Shown here: positions 1-9,004 of the stretch, in pieces | Layout of the letters: the number at the start of each line of letters is the position of its first letter | Position numbering within the stretch: the stretch's first letter is position 1 | Origin: Acanthamoeba sp. SK_2022b | Taxonomy: Eukaryota > Discosea > Longamoebia > Acanthamoebidae | DNA length: 64,000 bases | Direction of reading: 5' to 3' | NCBI GenBank assembly: GCA_027943245.1 | Contig: JANDJZ010001751.1 | Span: 219,291-283,290 of the forward strand | Notes under the pieces: generated by a model | What the model was told of the DNA's origin: nothing | Databases searched by the model: none | What the model saw: the letters and a program-made list of their open reading frames with translations, nothing else | Translations under genes and position numbers: made by a program

Positions 1-125
1 TCGATGATCACCACCTCAATATCGTCGCTAATCTGCGCAAATAACGAATCCAGCGCAGCGATAACGAACGCTTCATTATTATAAAACGGCACGATAACGC
101 TGAGCAGCGGCTCCTGAGGATTCAC
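1..125 (-). CDS. Family 2 glycosyltransferase, N-terminal fragment (runs off the left edge)
   Basis: Only the first ~41 codons are visible. Reading leftward from a GTG at 125-123, the protein opens MNPQEPLLSVIVPFYNNEAF, the classic start of a GT-A fold family 2 transferase (hydrophobic strand, then VPFYN). The GTG overlaps the TGA of the upstream O-antigen ligase gene (122-124), and an AGGAG lies about 8 bases before it, so the two are translationally coupled. The setting suggests a transferase of the LPS core or O-chain, but acceptor and donor cannot be told from this fragment. Confidence 0.75.
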   Translation of the reverse strand, partial: MNPQEPLLSVIVPFYNNEAFVIAALDSLFAQISDDIEVVII

Positions 126-1384
126 GGGGTGGGCTCCTGAACAGGGGGCTGTTTCGGGACGGAAAGAACGGCGGCGATCAGCGCCAGGCAGAATATGACG
201 GTGCCTTCCGTGCTGAAGAAGATGACGTCGCTCAGGCCGTAAACGAACAGGCTGACGCTAACGCTCAGCAGCAGCGCGTTGCGCTGCGGCCGGAAGGAAG
301 AGAAGAACAGGCTGACATAGAGCGCCAGCAGCAGCAGTACGCCCCAGATGCCCTTGAGCGAGTAGGTTTCCAGCAGCTCGTTGTGCAGGTGGACGTTGAT
401 GTAGGGCATGACGCCAGACAGGCGAGGTTGCTGTGCGACCATCGCACGGATCTCTTCACCGCGCTGCTCGGCGGATTGGCCCCAAGGGGCTTGTGAACCG
501 GTGCGCCATGCCAGCGTTTGCATCGACAGCCGGGAAATGATCGAGTTTTCAGTCTGTGGCTGATCCATCAGGCGCATGTCGGTCTCAAAGGCCTGAATGC
601 GTTCTTCTATCTGCGGCTTAAACACCAGGCCGCAGGCTACGAGCAGCAGCGGTACCGAGGCCACCAACGCGAGTTTGTGTTTCCTGGAAACCAGCTGCTT
701 GGTCGCCAGCAGCGACAGGCAGACCGCTACCGGGTAGACCAACATGGCCGCGCGCGTGCCGGTGAGCACCAGTGCAGAGAAGGACAGCAGGAACGCAGCG
801 ATGTACAACGCCAGGCGGTAGCGGGTGCGCAGCATCAGGATGGCTTGCATCATCACCAGATCGATGGCGGTCATCAGGTAGGCGGCGACCGTGGCGCGAT
901 CGAAGTTGAGCTCTACGCGCGGGATATCCAGCCGCAATCCCTGATAGAGGGAATAGGCGTTGACCGCCAGGCCGGTGGCGAGAGCTACAACGATCAGCAG
1001 GCGCTGCACGCACAACCGCTCATTGAGTGCGATCAGCAAGATGAAGGCGGTCGCGAGCTGCAGTTTGCCGGTCGACATATAAGAGCGATAAATATTGATG
1101 TACTCACCCGGCTGTTTGAAGTGATGCATCCAGAGGATGGTTCCCATGCCCACGCTGAACATCAGCGCAGGCAGCAGCAGATTTCTCGCGTTGCTGAAGT
1201 AGTAGCGCGGGTACAGGCAAACGGCGATAAAGGCGATGTAGCTGGAAACGTAAAACAGATTGCGTCCGGTCGCGGAACCGAAAGGGATGGTGCAAAAAGC
1301 GATGGCGCACCCCAGATAGATCAGATAGCTGAAGGCAGGGTGCGGCGTTCTGTGTTTTAGCATCGGGCGTGTTTTCCGGCTCAC
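122..1384 (-). CDS. waaL: O-antigen ligase, Wzy_C family
   Basis: This 420-residue inner-membrane protein has about a dozen hydrophobic segments. It carries the two signature elements of O-antigen ligases: an arginine in a TGTRAA motif near residues 208-213 and a large loop ending in VHLHNELLE near 332-340, whose histidine is needed in the family. WaaL transfers undecaprenyl-linked O-polysaccharide to lipid A-core at the periplasmic face. It lies in a minus-strand LPS core cluster, downstream of a GT4 gene and coupled to a GT2 gene. The start is weakly supported: the frame opens with GTG at 1384, and an in-frame ATG (codon 8) is an alternative; neither has a good Shine-Dalgarno. A Wzy-type polymerase is less likely given the core-gene context. 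Confidence 0.8.
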   Translation of the reverse strand: MSRKTRPMLKHRTPHPAFSYLIYLGCAIAFCTIPFGSATGRNLFYVSSYIAFIAVCLYPRYYFSNARNLLLPALMFSVGMGTILWMHHFKQPGEYINIYRSYMSTGKLQLATAFILLIALNERLCVQRLLIVVALATGLAVNAYSLYQGLRLDIPRVELNFDRATVAAYLMTAIDLVMMQAILMLRTRYRLALYIAAFLLSFSALVLTGTRAAMLVYPVAVCLSLLATKQLVSRKHKLALVASVPLLLVACGLVFKPQIEERIQAFETDMRLMDQPQTENSIISRLSMQTLAWRTGSQAPWGQSAEQRGEEIRAMVAQQPRLSGVMPYINVHLHNELLETYSLKGIWGVLLLLALYVSLFFSSFRPQRNALLLSVSVSLFVYGLSDVIFFSTEGTVIFCLALIAAVLSVPKQPPVQEPTP

Positions 1385-1391
1385 GTTTCAA

Positions 1392-2558
1392 TTAAGCGAT
1401 AAAGGATCGCAGCGTGTCGTCGAACTCAGCTTTGAACTGAGCATAGTTGAAATGTTCCGCAGGATAGCGCTGCGCATTTCGGCTCAGAGTCTGGTAGGTT
1501 TCGCGCGCCAGCAATTTCTCAACGGCATCCGCACAGTCGAGATGCGACAGCAACTTGGGCGCCACCAGGCTGTCGGTCAACGGATCGTAGACCTCATGCG
1601 GGAAGTCGACCTCGATATCGGTGAGCTGCCGGTGTTGTTCGACGGTGACCGACGGCGTCAGGCCAATGCCGCAGACGCCGTCCTTGACCGCTTCCGGCTG
1701 GCCGTCAACCTGCGGGAAAATGACCGGCACGCCGAAATAGAGCGATTCCATGCAGGACAAGCCGAACGGCTCGGTGATCGGCGTGCTCATGTAGATGTGC
1801 GTGCGATTGAAGAAGCCGGCGACGTCATCCTGATAACCGCTGAAGGTGACGCGGTCGCCGAGCTGAAGCCGGGCCGCCAGCGCCTCGAACGCCGCGCGAT
1901 CCGGCCCTTTGCCGGCCACTTCCAGCGTGACGTCATGCCCGCGCCGCAGCAGTTCCTGCATCATTAATAATGAAACGCTGATGCCTTTCAGGCTGACCAG
2001 GCGTGAAGCGGTGCCGATCCTGACCGGCTGCGACAGCGTTTTCGGCGCAGTGTCGATCCCCGCCGGCGTCTTGATGCGGTTGATCACCACGTGATTTGGG
2101 CAAGGCAGATTAAAACGCAGCTCCATCACCCGCTTCGACGCGTGCGAGGCGGAAATGACGCCGTCCAGCATGGCGAAGAAACTCAGCGTCTTTTTATTCT
2201 TGGGGTAACGCCAGGAGCAGCCGTGATCGTAGTAAACCAGTTTGCCGCGTTTGGGTTTGGCCGCCAGCCCCGGCACCAGGTCCCAGACGATCACCACGTC
2301 GGCGTTCGCCCGCTCGATTTTCCACTTCAGCAAAAATTTGCGCAGGAACTGCGGGCAGCGTAACGGCAGCGCATTGATCAGGCGGTTGGCGAAGGTGACG
2401 GGCTGATGCGCAGGCAGCTGGCGGCGGATCTCTTCGCCAATGTCGCCGCTGATGCACAAGACCTGGTTGCTGCCGTCGGTGGTATCGTTGATGTACTGCA
2501 GGAACAGGCGTTCGACGCCGCCCATTTTACCCAGGTTGATAATATGCAGTTTTTTCAT
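1392..2558 (-). CDS. Family 4 glycosyltransferase of LPS core
   Basis: This 388-residue GT-B transferase has an N-terminal motif HIINLGKMGGVERLF and a C-terminal donor-binding motif EPFGLSCMESLYFGVP with glutamates near 263 and 271 (the E-x7-E pattern of GT4). I chose the ATG at 2558 rather than the longer frame from 2585 because it overlaps the waaC stop as ATGA, has AAGG upstream, and starts directly before the conserved strand. It lies in the run hldD-waaF-waaC-this gene-waaL, so it most likely adds a hexose or other sugar to the inner or outer core. The exact sugar cannot be read from sequence. Confidence 0.8.
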   Translation of the reverse strand: MKKLHIINLGKMGGVERLFLQYINDTTDGSNQVLCISGDIGEEIRRQLPAHQPVTFANRLINALPLRCPQFLRKFLLKWKIERANADVVIVWDLVPGLAAKPKRGKLVYYDHGCSWRYPKNKKTLSFFAMLDGVISASHASKRVMELRFNLPCPNHVVINRIKTPAGIDTAPKTLSQPVRIGTASRLVSLKGISVSLLMMQELLRRGHDVTLEVAGKGPDRAAFEALAARLQLGDRVTFSGYQDDVAGFFNRTHIYMSTPITEPFGLSCMESLYFGVPVIFPQVDGQPEAVKDGVCGIGLTPSVTVEQHRQLTDIEVDFPHEVYDPLTDSLVAPKLLSHLDCADAVEKLLARETYQTLSRNAQRYPAEHFNYAQFKAEFDDTLRSFIA

Positions 2559-3520
2559 GCTATAACCTTTTGCAACGCCTGCCATGCCGTATCGGCGTCG
2601 ATTGTCGCCATGCTTTTTTCCGGCGAAATCAGCGAGTGCTGATTTTGCCCGTAGCCGCCGATCAGGCCGGGATCGGTCGGCCCGAACAGCGTGATGTTGG
2701 GTTTGTCGAGCGCGGCGGTCAAATGGCTGAGCCCGGTGTCGACCGAGACCACGCCCTTGGCGCCGGCCAGCACCTCGGCCACCTGCTGCAGGCTGAGCTT
2801 CGGCAGCACTTCGACATGTGAAAAACCTTCCGCCAACCGCAGCGCGCGCTGATGTTCATGCTCTGCGCCCCACGGCAGTTTGATCTTCAGCCCGCTGTCG
2901 GCCGTCAGCGCGATCAGCTCGCGCCAGTTCTGCTCCGGCCAGTGCTTGTCGTCACGCGTCGTCGCGTGCAGAAACACCAAATACTGCCCGGTATCGGCCG
3001 GCGGGCGGCTGAGAAAGCGCGCGGCGATGGCGTAATCGCCGTAGCTGCCCGGTTTGTCGTAACCGAGGCTTTTGGCGAACAGCTCACGCGTGCGTTCCAC
3101 CGCGTGCTGCTGTTTGTCTATCTCATGGCGCACGTTGTAGAACCAGCTGGCGAACGGCTCGCGCGCGCTCTTGCAGTCCGGGCCATGTTTGTTGCCTTTG
3201 GCGATGCGCGTGATCAGCGCGGCGCTTTTGATCAGGCCCTGAGCGTCGATCACCACGTCGTAACGGCGTTCTTGCAGCGCGCGCTTGAAGTCGCAGCGCT
3301 GTTGCCGGGTGTCGTTGCCGAACCAGTTCTTGCGCCAGCGGCGAATGGCCACCGGGATCACGCGATCCACCGCCGGGTGCCAGGTGGGGATTTGGCTGAA
3401 GCCTTCTTCCACTACCCAGTCGAAGCGGATATCGGGAATGGCCTGCAGCGCGTCGGTCAGGGCGGGCAGCGTATGCAGCACGTCCCCCATCGAGGAGGTT
3501 TTTACGATTAACACCTGCAT
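2555..3520 (-). CDS. waaC: LPS heptosyltransferase I
   Basis: This 321-residue family 9 glycosyltransferase transfers the first L-glycero-D-manno-heptose from ADP-heptose to the Kdo residue of Kdo2-lipid A on the cytoplasmic face of the inner membrane. The start MQVLIVKTSSMGDVLHTLPA and the later ADP-heptose-binding stretch containing VDTGLSHLTAALDKPNITLFGPTDP near residues 260-284 are typical. It starts 2 bases after the waaF stop and overlaps the next glycosyltransferase start by 4 bases, so waaF-waaC-GT4-waaL behaves as one operon. Confidence 0.95.
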   Translation of the reverse strand: MQVLIVKTSSMGDVLHTLPALTDALQAIPDIRFDWVVEEGFSQIPTWHPAVDRVIPVAIRRWRKNWFGNDTRQQRCDFKRALQERRYDVVIDAQGLIKSAALITRIAKGNKHGPDCKSAREPFASWFYNVRHEIDKQQHAVERTRELFAKSLGYDKPGSYGDYAIAARFLSRPPADTGQYLVFLHATTRDDKHWPEQNWRELIALTADSGLKIKLPWGAEHEHQRALRLAEGFSHVEVLPKLSLQQVAEVLAGAKGVVSVDTGLSHLTAALDKPNITLFGPTDPGLIGGYGQNQHSLISPEKSMATIDADTAWQALQKVIA

Positions 3521-3522
3521 GA

Positions 3523-4569
3523 CTATTCCTCGCTGGCGACAAGTAACGGCGTCAGCGCGTCCAACACTTGCTGCGGCTGAATATCGATCAAACTTTGGTG
3601 GTATCCCTGATCGGCATCGCCCTTACGCACCTTGTGGTAGCCGCTGATCAAGCGAATGACCCGCGCCTTGTCGGAGAGCGGCGGCGTGAAGTCGGGGCTG
3701 CTTGGGCCGTACAAGGCTATCAGCGGTTTGTTCAACGCTGCGGCAACGTGCATTAAGCCGGAGTCGTTGCTGACCACTGCCCGGCAGGCCGCGATCAGGA
3801 TCACCGCCTGCTCCAGCTGGGTTTTTCCGGCCAGGTTAAGGCAGAAATCGCGCGCGTCTTCCTGCAGCGCGGCGCGGATCTGTTCGCCGGCCTCGTGGTC
3901 TTTCGCCGAACCGAACAGCGCTATTTGATAGCCGCTCTCGATCAGCCGCTGAGCCAGTGCCGCGTAGTGATAGTGCGGCCAGCGTTTGGCGGGGCCGAAC
4001 TCTGCGCCCGGGCAGAAGCCGACGATCGGTCGGCTGCCGGTCAGGTTGAACGCTGCAGTGGTGTCGGCGATTTCTTCGTAGCTCACCTGCAGCTGCGGCC
4101 ACAGCAGCGGCTGCGGCAGATCGTCGGCGCGCTGAATGCGGCCTTTATCATAGGCCAGCGCCACGTAGCGCTGCACCATCAGCGGGAAGGCCGCCTTGTC
4201 GAGCACGCGGACGTCGTTCAGCAGGCCGTAACGCATTTCGCCCCGCCAGCCGGTACGCTGCGGGATATCGGCAAAGAAAGGCACCAGCGCGGATTTGAAC
4301 GAGTTGGGTAGAACGTAAGCGCGATCGTAACGGTTGGCGCGCAGGGCGCGCCCCAGGCGGCGACGCTCGCCGAGCCCCAGCGCGCCGTGGCCCAGCGGCA
4401 TCGCCAGCGCCTGATTGACTTCCGGCATGCGCTCCAGCAGCGGGCGGCACCAGGCCGGCGCCATCACATCGATCTCCGCCGACGGATATTCGGCCTTCAG
4501 GGTGCGATAGAGACTTTGCGACATCATCATGTCGCCAACCCAAGAAGGGCCGATAACCAGTATTTTCAT
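3523..4569 (-). CDS. waaF: LPS heptosyltransferase II
   Basis: This 348-residue GT9 enzyme adds the second heptose to the inner core. It opens MKILVIGPSWVGDMMMSQSL, the WaaF hallmark, and contains a GAEFGPAKRWPHYHYAALA stretch and a SNDSGLMHVAAALNKP stretch for ADP-heptose binding. Length matches the family. It sits between hldD, which makes the ADP-heptose donor, and waaC, which acts one step earlier, so substrate supply and transfer are encoded together. The gap to hldD is 22 bases. Confidence 0.96.
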   Translation of the reverse strand: MKILVIGPSWVGDMMMSQSLYRTLKAEYPSAEIDVMAPAWCRPLLERMPEVNQALAMPLGHGALGLGERRRLGRALRANRYDRAYVLPNSFKSALVPFFADIPQRTGWRGEMRYGLLNDVRVLDKAAFPLMVQRYVALAYDKGRIQRADDLPQPLLWPQLQVSYEEIADTTAAFNLTGSRPIVGFCPGAEFGPAKRWPHYHYAALAQRLIESGYQIALFGSAKDHEAGEQIRAALQEDARDFCLNLAGKTQLEQAVILIAACRAVVSNDSGLMHVAAALNKPLIALYGPSSPDFTPPLSDKARVIRLISGYHKVRKGDADQGYHQSLIDIQPQQVLDALTPLLVASEE

Positions 4570-4591
4570 ACCCAGCGTTAATTCCTTCAGC

Positions 4592-5521
4592 TTATGCGGT
4601 GCGGTTCAACCAGGCCATGTACTCTTTCACGCCTTCGGCGACCGTTTTGAACGGTGCGTCGTAGCCGGCGGCGCGCAGCTTGGTCAGATCGGCCTGGGTG
4701 TAAGCCTGATAGCGGCCCTTCAGCTTCTCCGGGAACTCGATGTATTCCACCGCGCCCTTCTGGTGGAAGTCCACCACCGCGTCGGCCACCGCCTGGAAGG
4801 TTTCCGCCCGGCCGGTGCCGCAGTTGAAGATGCCGGATTTGCCGGTTTCCCAGAACCACAGGTTAACCGCCGCTACGTCGCCGACGTAGATGAAGTCACG
4901 CTTGAAGTTTTCGCTGCCGGCGAACAGCTTCGGGTTTTCGCCGCGGTTGAGCTGGGTATTCAGGTGGAAGGCGACGCTGGCCATGCTGCCTTTGTGGCCT
5001 TCGCGCGGGCCGTAAACGTTGAAGTAGCGGAAGCCGCAGATCTGCGAGTCCGCTTCCGGCAGGATCTCGCGCACGTACTGGTCGAACAGGAATTTGGAGT
5101 AGCCGTACACGTTGAGCGGCGCTTCATACTCCCGCTCTTCGATGAACTCTTCGCGGCCGCCGTAAGTGGCGGCGGAGGAGGCGTACAGGAACGGGATTTC
5201 GCGATCCAGGCAGTAGTGCAGCAGGTCTTTGGAGTACTGATAGTTATTGTCCATCATGTACTTGCCGTCCCACTCGGTGGTCGCGGAGCAGGCGCCTTCG
5301 TGGAAGACCGCTTCGATATCGCCCAGATCGTCGCCGGCCATGATGCTGGCAATAAAGTCTTCTTTATCGATATAGTCGGCGATGTCCAGATCGACCAGGT
5401 TGACGAACTTGGTGCCGTCTTTCAGGTTATCCACCACCAGGATATCGCGATATCCCTTGTCGTTCAGTGCCTTAATGATGTTGCTGCCGATCATGCCGGC
5501 GCCGCCTGTGACGATAATCAT
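4592..5521 (-). CDS. hldD: ADP-L-glycero-D-manno-heptose 6-epimerase
   Basis: This 309-residue short-chain dehydrogenase/epimerase converts ADP-D-glycero-D-manno-heptose to the L-glycero form used by WaaC and WaaF. Visible features are the Rossmann motif [14 protein letters not shown] at the N-terminus and the catalytic tract ASSAATYGG ... YGYSK (Tyr-x3-Lys). An upstream in-frame extension to 5554 was discarded. The ATG at 5521 has AGGGG about 7 bases upstream and gives the usual length. It is divergent from kbl across a 239-base promoter region and leads the LPS core run. Confidence 0.96.
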   Translation of the reverse strand: MIIVTGGAGMIGSNIIKALNDKGYRDILVVDNLKDGTKFVNLVDLDIADYIDKEDFIASIMAGDDLGDIEAVFHEGACSATTEWDGKYMMDNNYQYSKDLLHYCLDREIPFLYASSAATYGGREEFIEEREYEAPLNVYGYSKFLFDQYVREILPEADSQICGFRYFNVYGPREGHKGSMASVAFHLNTQLNRGENPKLFAGSENFKRDFIYVGDVAAVNLWFWETGKSGIFNCGTGRAETFQAVADAVVDFHQKGAVEYIEFPEKLKGRYQAYTQADLTKLRAAGYDAPFKTVAEGVKEYMAWLNRTA

Positions 5522-5760
5522 TGGGTTACCCCTGCTAAGCTGCTGGTGGAGCACAATGCCCCACGCTCAATGGCGGTTATCATAGCATTTCATGCCGCGG
5601 CAAACAGCGGAAGGGCTCCGAATATCCCGCATTGCCATTGAAGCCCGCCTTTTGCCGTGATATCTGCTGCAATTTTAATATTCTCTCCCGCGCATTCTCG
5701 TCAGTTTGGTTACAAATCAGTAAAATATGCCGCAAATAGCCCAATCCTGGAGATAACCGA
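5522..5760. promoter_or_regulatory. Divergent hldD / kbl promoter region
   Basis: This 239-base spacer separates hldD (minus) from kbl (plus). The half nearest kbl is clearly AT-rich and contains a TAAAAT-like -10 candidate near 5722 and the GGAG ribosome-binding site just before the kbl ATG. In E. coli the hldD gene also has a heat-shock promoter; I cannot assign a sigma-32 element with confidence here. Confidence 0.5.
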
Positions 5761-6957
5761 ATGTCAGCGTCTTTTTATCAGCAGTTGGAACAACAGCTTG
5801 CCGCCACTCGCAGTGAAGGGCTGTTCAAGGAAGAACGCATCATCACCTCCGCGCAACAGGCGGACATCGCCGTCGCCGACGGCAGCCATGTGATCAACTT
5901 CTGCGCCAATAACTACCTGGGTTTGGCCAATCATCCGGCGCTGATCGCCGCCGCCAAGTCGGGAATGGACAGCCACGGTTTCGGCATGGCGTCGGTGCGC
6001 TTCATCTGCGGCACCCAGGACAGCCACAAGCAGCTGGAACAGAAACTGGCGGCTTTCTTGGGCATGGAAGACGCGATCCTGTACTCCTCCTGCTTCGACG
6101 CCAACGGCGGGCTGTTCGAAACCCTGCTGGGCCCGGAAGACGCCATTATCTCCGATGCGCTGAACCACGCGTCGATCATCGACGGCGTGCGCCTGTGCAA
6201 GGCCAAGCGCTATCGCTACGCCAATAACGACATGACCGAGCTGGCCGCACAGCTGAAGCAGGCCAAAGCCGACGGCGCGCGTCACATCCTGATCGCCACC
6301 GACGGCGTATTCTCGATGGACGGCGTGATCGCCAACCTGAAAGGGGTCTGCGATCTGGCGGACGAGTATCAGGCTCTGGTGATGGTGGATGACTCCCACG
6401 CGGTGGGCTTTGTCGGCGCCAACGGGCGTGGCACCCATGAATACTGCGAAGTGATGGGCCGCGTCGATATCATTACCGGTACGTTAGGCAAAGCGCTGGG
6501 CGGCGCTTCCGGCGGCTACACCGCCGCCAAGAAAGAAGTGGTGGAGTGGCTGCGCCAGCGTTCGCGCCCGTACCTGTTCTCCAACTCGCTGGCGCCGGCG
6601 ATCGTCGCCGCGTCGATCAAAGTGCTGGAACTGCTTGAAGAGGGCGACGCCCTGCGCGATCGCCTGTGGGCTAACGCGCGTCTGTTCCGCGAAAAAATGA
6701 CCGCCGCCGGCTTCACATTGGCCGGCGCCGATCACGCCATCATCCCGGTCATGCTGGGTGAGGCGAAGCTGGCGCAGGAATTCGCCAATGCGTTGCTCAA
6801 GGAAGGCATCTATGTGACCGGTTTCTTCTATCCGGTGGTGCCGAAAGGCCAGGCGCGCATCCGCACCCAGATGTCCGCCGACCACACCCCGGAGCAAATC
6901 GAACGCGCAGTGGCGGCGTTTATACGTATCGGTAAGGATCTTGGCGTTATTGCATAA
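5761..6957 (+). CDS. kbl: 2-amino-3-ketobutyrate CoA ligase (glycine C-acetyltransferase)
   Basis: This 398-residue PLP enzyme of the alpha-oxoamine synthase family cleaves 2-amino-3-oxobutyrate with CoA to glycine and acetyl-CoA, the second step of threonine degradation. The PLP lysine is K244 in [11 protein letters not shown], and DDSHAVG near 210-216 provides the ring-nitrogen aspartate and stacking histidine. The ATG has GGAG upstream. It lies 9 bases before tdh, whose product makes its unstable substrate, as in E. coli. Confidence 0.97.
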   Translation: MSASFYQQLEQQLAATRSEGLFKEERIITSAQQADIAVADGSHVINFCANNYLGLANHPALIAAAKSGMDSHGFGMASVRFICGTQDSHKQLEQKLAAFLGMEDAILYSSCFDANGGLFETLLGPEDAIISDALNHASIIDGVRLCKAKRYRYANNDMTELAAQLKQAKADGARHILIATDGVFSMDGVIANLKGVCDLADEYQALVMVDDSHAVGFVGANGRGTHEYCEVMGRVDIITGTLGKALGGASGGYTAAKKEVVEWLRQRSRPYLFSNSLAPAIVAASIKVLELLEEGDALRDRLWANARLFREKMTAAGFTLAGADHAIIPVMLGEAKLAQEFANALLKEGIYVTGFFYPVVPKGQARIRTQMSADHTPEQIERAVAAFIRIGKDLGVIA

Positions 6958-6966
6958 GGTAAAACC

Positions 6967-7992
6967 ATGAAAGCACTGTCAAAACTGAAAGCGGAAGAAG
7001 GGATTTGGATGACCGACGTGCCTCAGCCGGAGCTGGGCCACAACGACATCATGATCAAAATCCGCAAAACCGCGATCTGCGGCACCGATGTGCATATCTA
7101 CAACTGGGACGAGTGGTCGCAAAAAACCATTCCGGTTCCGATGGTGGTCGGCCATGAATACGTGGGCGAAGTGGTGGCGATCGGTCAGGAAGTCAAAGGT
7201 TTCAGCATTGGCGATCGCGTGTCCGGCGAAGGCCATATCACCTGCGGCCACTGCCGCAACTGCCGCGGTGGCCGCACGCACCTGTGCCGCAACACCGTCG
7301 GCGTGGGCGTGAACCGTCCGGGCAGCTTCGCGGAATACCTGGTGATCCCGGCGTTCAACGCCTTCAAGATCCCGGATAACATCTCCGACGAACTGGCTTC
7401 GATCTTCGATCCATTCGGCAATGCGGTGCACACCGCGCTGTCGTTCGATCTGGTCGGGGAAGACGTGCTGGTCTCCGGCGCCGGCCCGATCGGCATCATG
7501 GCGGCGGCGGTGTGCAAACACGTCGGCGCCCGTCATGTGGTGATCACCGACGTTAACGAATACCGTCTGGAACTGGCGCGCAAGATGGGCGTGACCCGCG
7601 CGGTGAACGTCAGCAAGGAAAACCTCAACGACGTGATGGCTGAGCTGGGCATGACCGAAGGGTTCGACGTCGGTCTGGAAATGTCCGGCGCGCCGCCGGC
7701 GTTCCGCACGCTGCTCAATGCGATGAACCACGGCGGGCGTATCGCCATGCTGGGCATTCCGCCTTCGGACATGTCGATCGACTGGAACCAGGTCATCTTC
7801 AAAGGGCTGTTTATCAAAGGGATTTACGGCCGCGAAATGTTCGAAACCTGGTACAAGATGGCGGCGCTGATCCAGTCCGGGTTGGATTTGACCCCGATCA
7901 TCACCCACCGCTTCTCGATCGACGAGTTCCAGCAGGGCTTCGACGCCATGCGCTCCGGCAAGTCGGGTAAAGTGGTGCTGAGCTGGGATTGA
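6967..7992 (+). CDS. tdh: L-threonine 3-dehydrogenase
   Basis: This 341-residue zinc-dependent medium-chain dehydrogenase oxidises threonine to 2-amino-3-ketobutyrate with NAD+. Catalytic zinc ligands are visible at C38 and H63-E64 (VGHEYVGE), and the structural zinc lobe has cysteines at 93, 96, 99 and 107. A Rossmann GAGPIG motif follows. It forms the kbl-tdh operon and is closed by a strong hairpin terminator shared with the converging yibQ gene. Confidence 0.97.
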   Translation: MKALSKLKAEEGIWMTDVPQPELGHNDIMIKIRKTAICGTDVHIYNWDEWSQKTIPVPMVVGHEYVGEVVAIGQEVKGFSIGDRVSGEGHITCGHCRNCRGGRTHLCRNTVGVGVNRPGSFAEYLVIPAFNAFKIPDNISDELASIFDPFGNAVHTALSFDLVGEDVLVSGAGPIGIMAAAVCKHVGARHVVITDVNEYRLELARKMGVTRAVNVSKENLNDVMAELGMTEGFDVGLEMSGAPPAFRTLLNAMNHGGRIAMLGIPPSDMSIDWNQVIFKGLFIKGIYGREMFETWYKMAALIQSGLDLTPIITHRFSIDEFQQGFDAMRSGKSGKVVLSWD

Positions 7993-8006
7993 TCTCGGCA
8001 AACGTG

Positions 8007-8034
8007 AAAAGGGCCGGCATGCCGGCCCTTTTTT
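8007..8034. terminator. Bidirectional terminator between tdh and yibQ
   Basis: A perfect 18-base palindrome (GGGCCGGCATGCCGGCCC, 8011-8028) is flanked by A residues on the left and six T residues on the right, so it can end transcription from both sides. The yibQ stop codon lies at its right edge. Confidence 0.9.
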
Positions 8035-9004
8035 ATGCTTGCGGTTTGGCTTGCGTCCAGTGCTGCCAATGACGCTTGATGAAGGTCACCGGCGGCGAGC
8101 TGGCGATGCTGTCGGCGATGATGCCCAGTGCGGTACCGGCGTTGGTTTTTTCCTTCGGCGGTTTGACCTTGCACTGCTTGATGCCGCCGCTGAACGGGTT
8201 CTTCGGCTGCGGTTTTTGCGGTTTGACCGGCGGCGGGACGTAGCTGCCGCCAGCGTTGCCCTGCGGTTCGTTCAGCAGCGCGCTCGGTTTGACCAGCACG
8301 ATATCGGCGGGCAGCGATGGCAGCATCTGCTGCAGCACCTTTACCGTCGCCGGGCGCGGGTGGCCGATGGCGATGGCGGAGCCGTTGCGCCGCGCCAATT
8401 CGACCGCGCGGTTGAACTGGCGGCGGATGTCGGCTTCGTTCGCGGTATCGTCGAGAAACACCTTGCGTTTGATCACTTTCACGCCGGTGCCGGCCGCGGC
8501 GCGGGTCGCCTGGCTGCTGCCGATGGTCATGCTGTCGAGGAAGTACAGGCGGTAGCTTTCGAGCGCCTGCATCACTTTCTGCATGCCCGGCAGGCTGGAG
8601 GTCATGGCGCTGCCCATGTGGTTGTTCATGCCGACCGCGTAGGGCACGTTGTTCACCGCATTGCGGATGATGCGCTGGATCTCTTCGCTGCTCATGGAAG
8701 GCTGCAGGGTATCGCGCTCCAGCGGCTGCTTGCTGAGCGGCGCCATCGGCATGTGGATCAAGACTTCGCGGCCCTGGCTGTGGGCGCGGGTGGCCATCAG
8801 GCGGGCATGCGGCGCGTTGGGCAACACCGCGACCGAGATCGCCGTCGGCATTTGCAGCACCGCGTTTTCTTCGTGAGGGCGGTAGCCCACGTCATCGATG
8901 ACGATGGAGAGTTTTCCTGCCTGCGCAGCGTAAACCTGCAGCAGACAGCCTATTAACAGAGCTGTTCGGGTTTTGACATAGCGCAAATCTATCTTCCCAA
9001 CCAC
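8033..9004 (-). CDS. yibQ: Divergent polysaccharide deacetylase family protein (YibQ)
   Basis: This protein of about 323 residues starts with a probable signal peptide ending near AAQA and continues KLSIVIDDVGYRP, the conserved start of the YibQ (DUF610) branch of polysaccharide deacetylases. The HMGSAMT stretch and the later AIGHPRPATVKVLQQML are typical of the family. It is thought to act in the periplasm, but its substrate is not established. It follows envC on the same strand with a 16-base overlap if the GTG at 9004 is used. A shorter start is possible, because no good ribosome site is seen. Confidence 0.85.
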   Translation of the reverse strand: MVGKIDLRYVKTRTALLIGCLLQVYAAQAGKLSIVIDDVGYRPHEENAVLQMPTAISVAVLPNAPHARLMATRAHSQGREVLIHMPMAPLSKQPLERDTLQPSMSSEEIQRIIRNAVNNVPYAVGMNNHMGSAMTSSLPGMQKVMQALESYRLYFLDSMTIGSSQATRAAAGTGVKVIKRKVFLDDTANEADIRRQFNRAVELARRNGSAIAIGHPRPATVKVLQQMLPSLPADIVLVKPSALLNEPQGNAGGSYVPPPVKPQKPQPKNPFSGGIKQCKVKPPKEKTNAGTALGIIADSIASSPPVTFIKRHWQHWTQAKPQA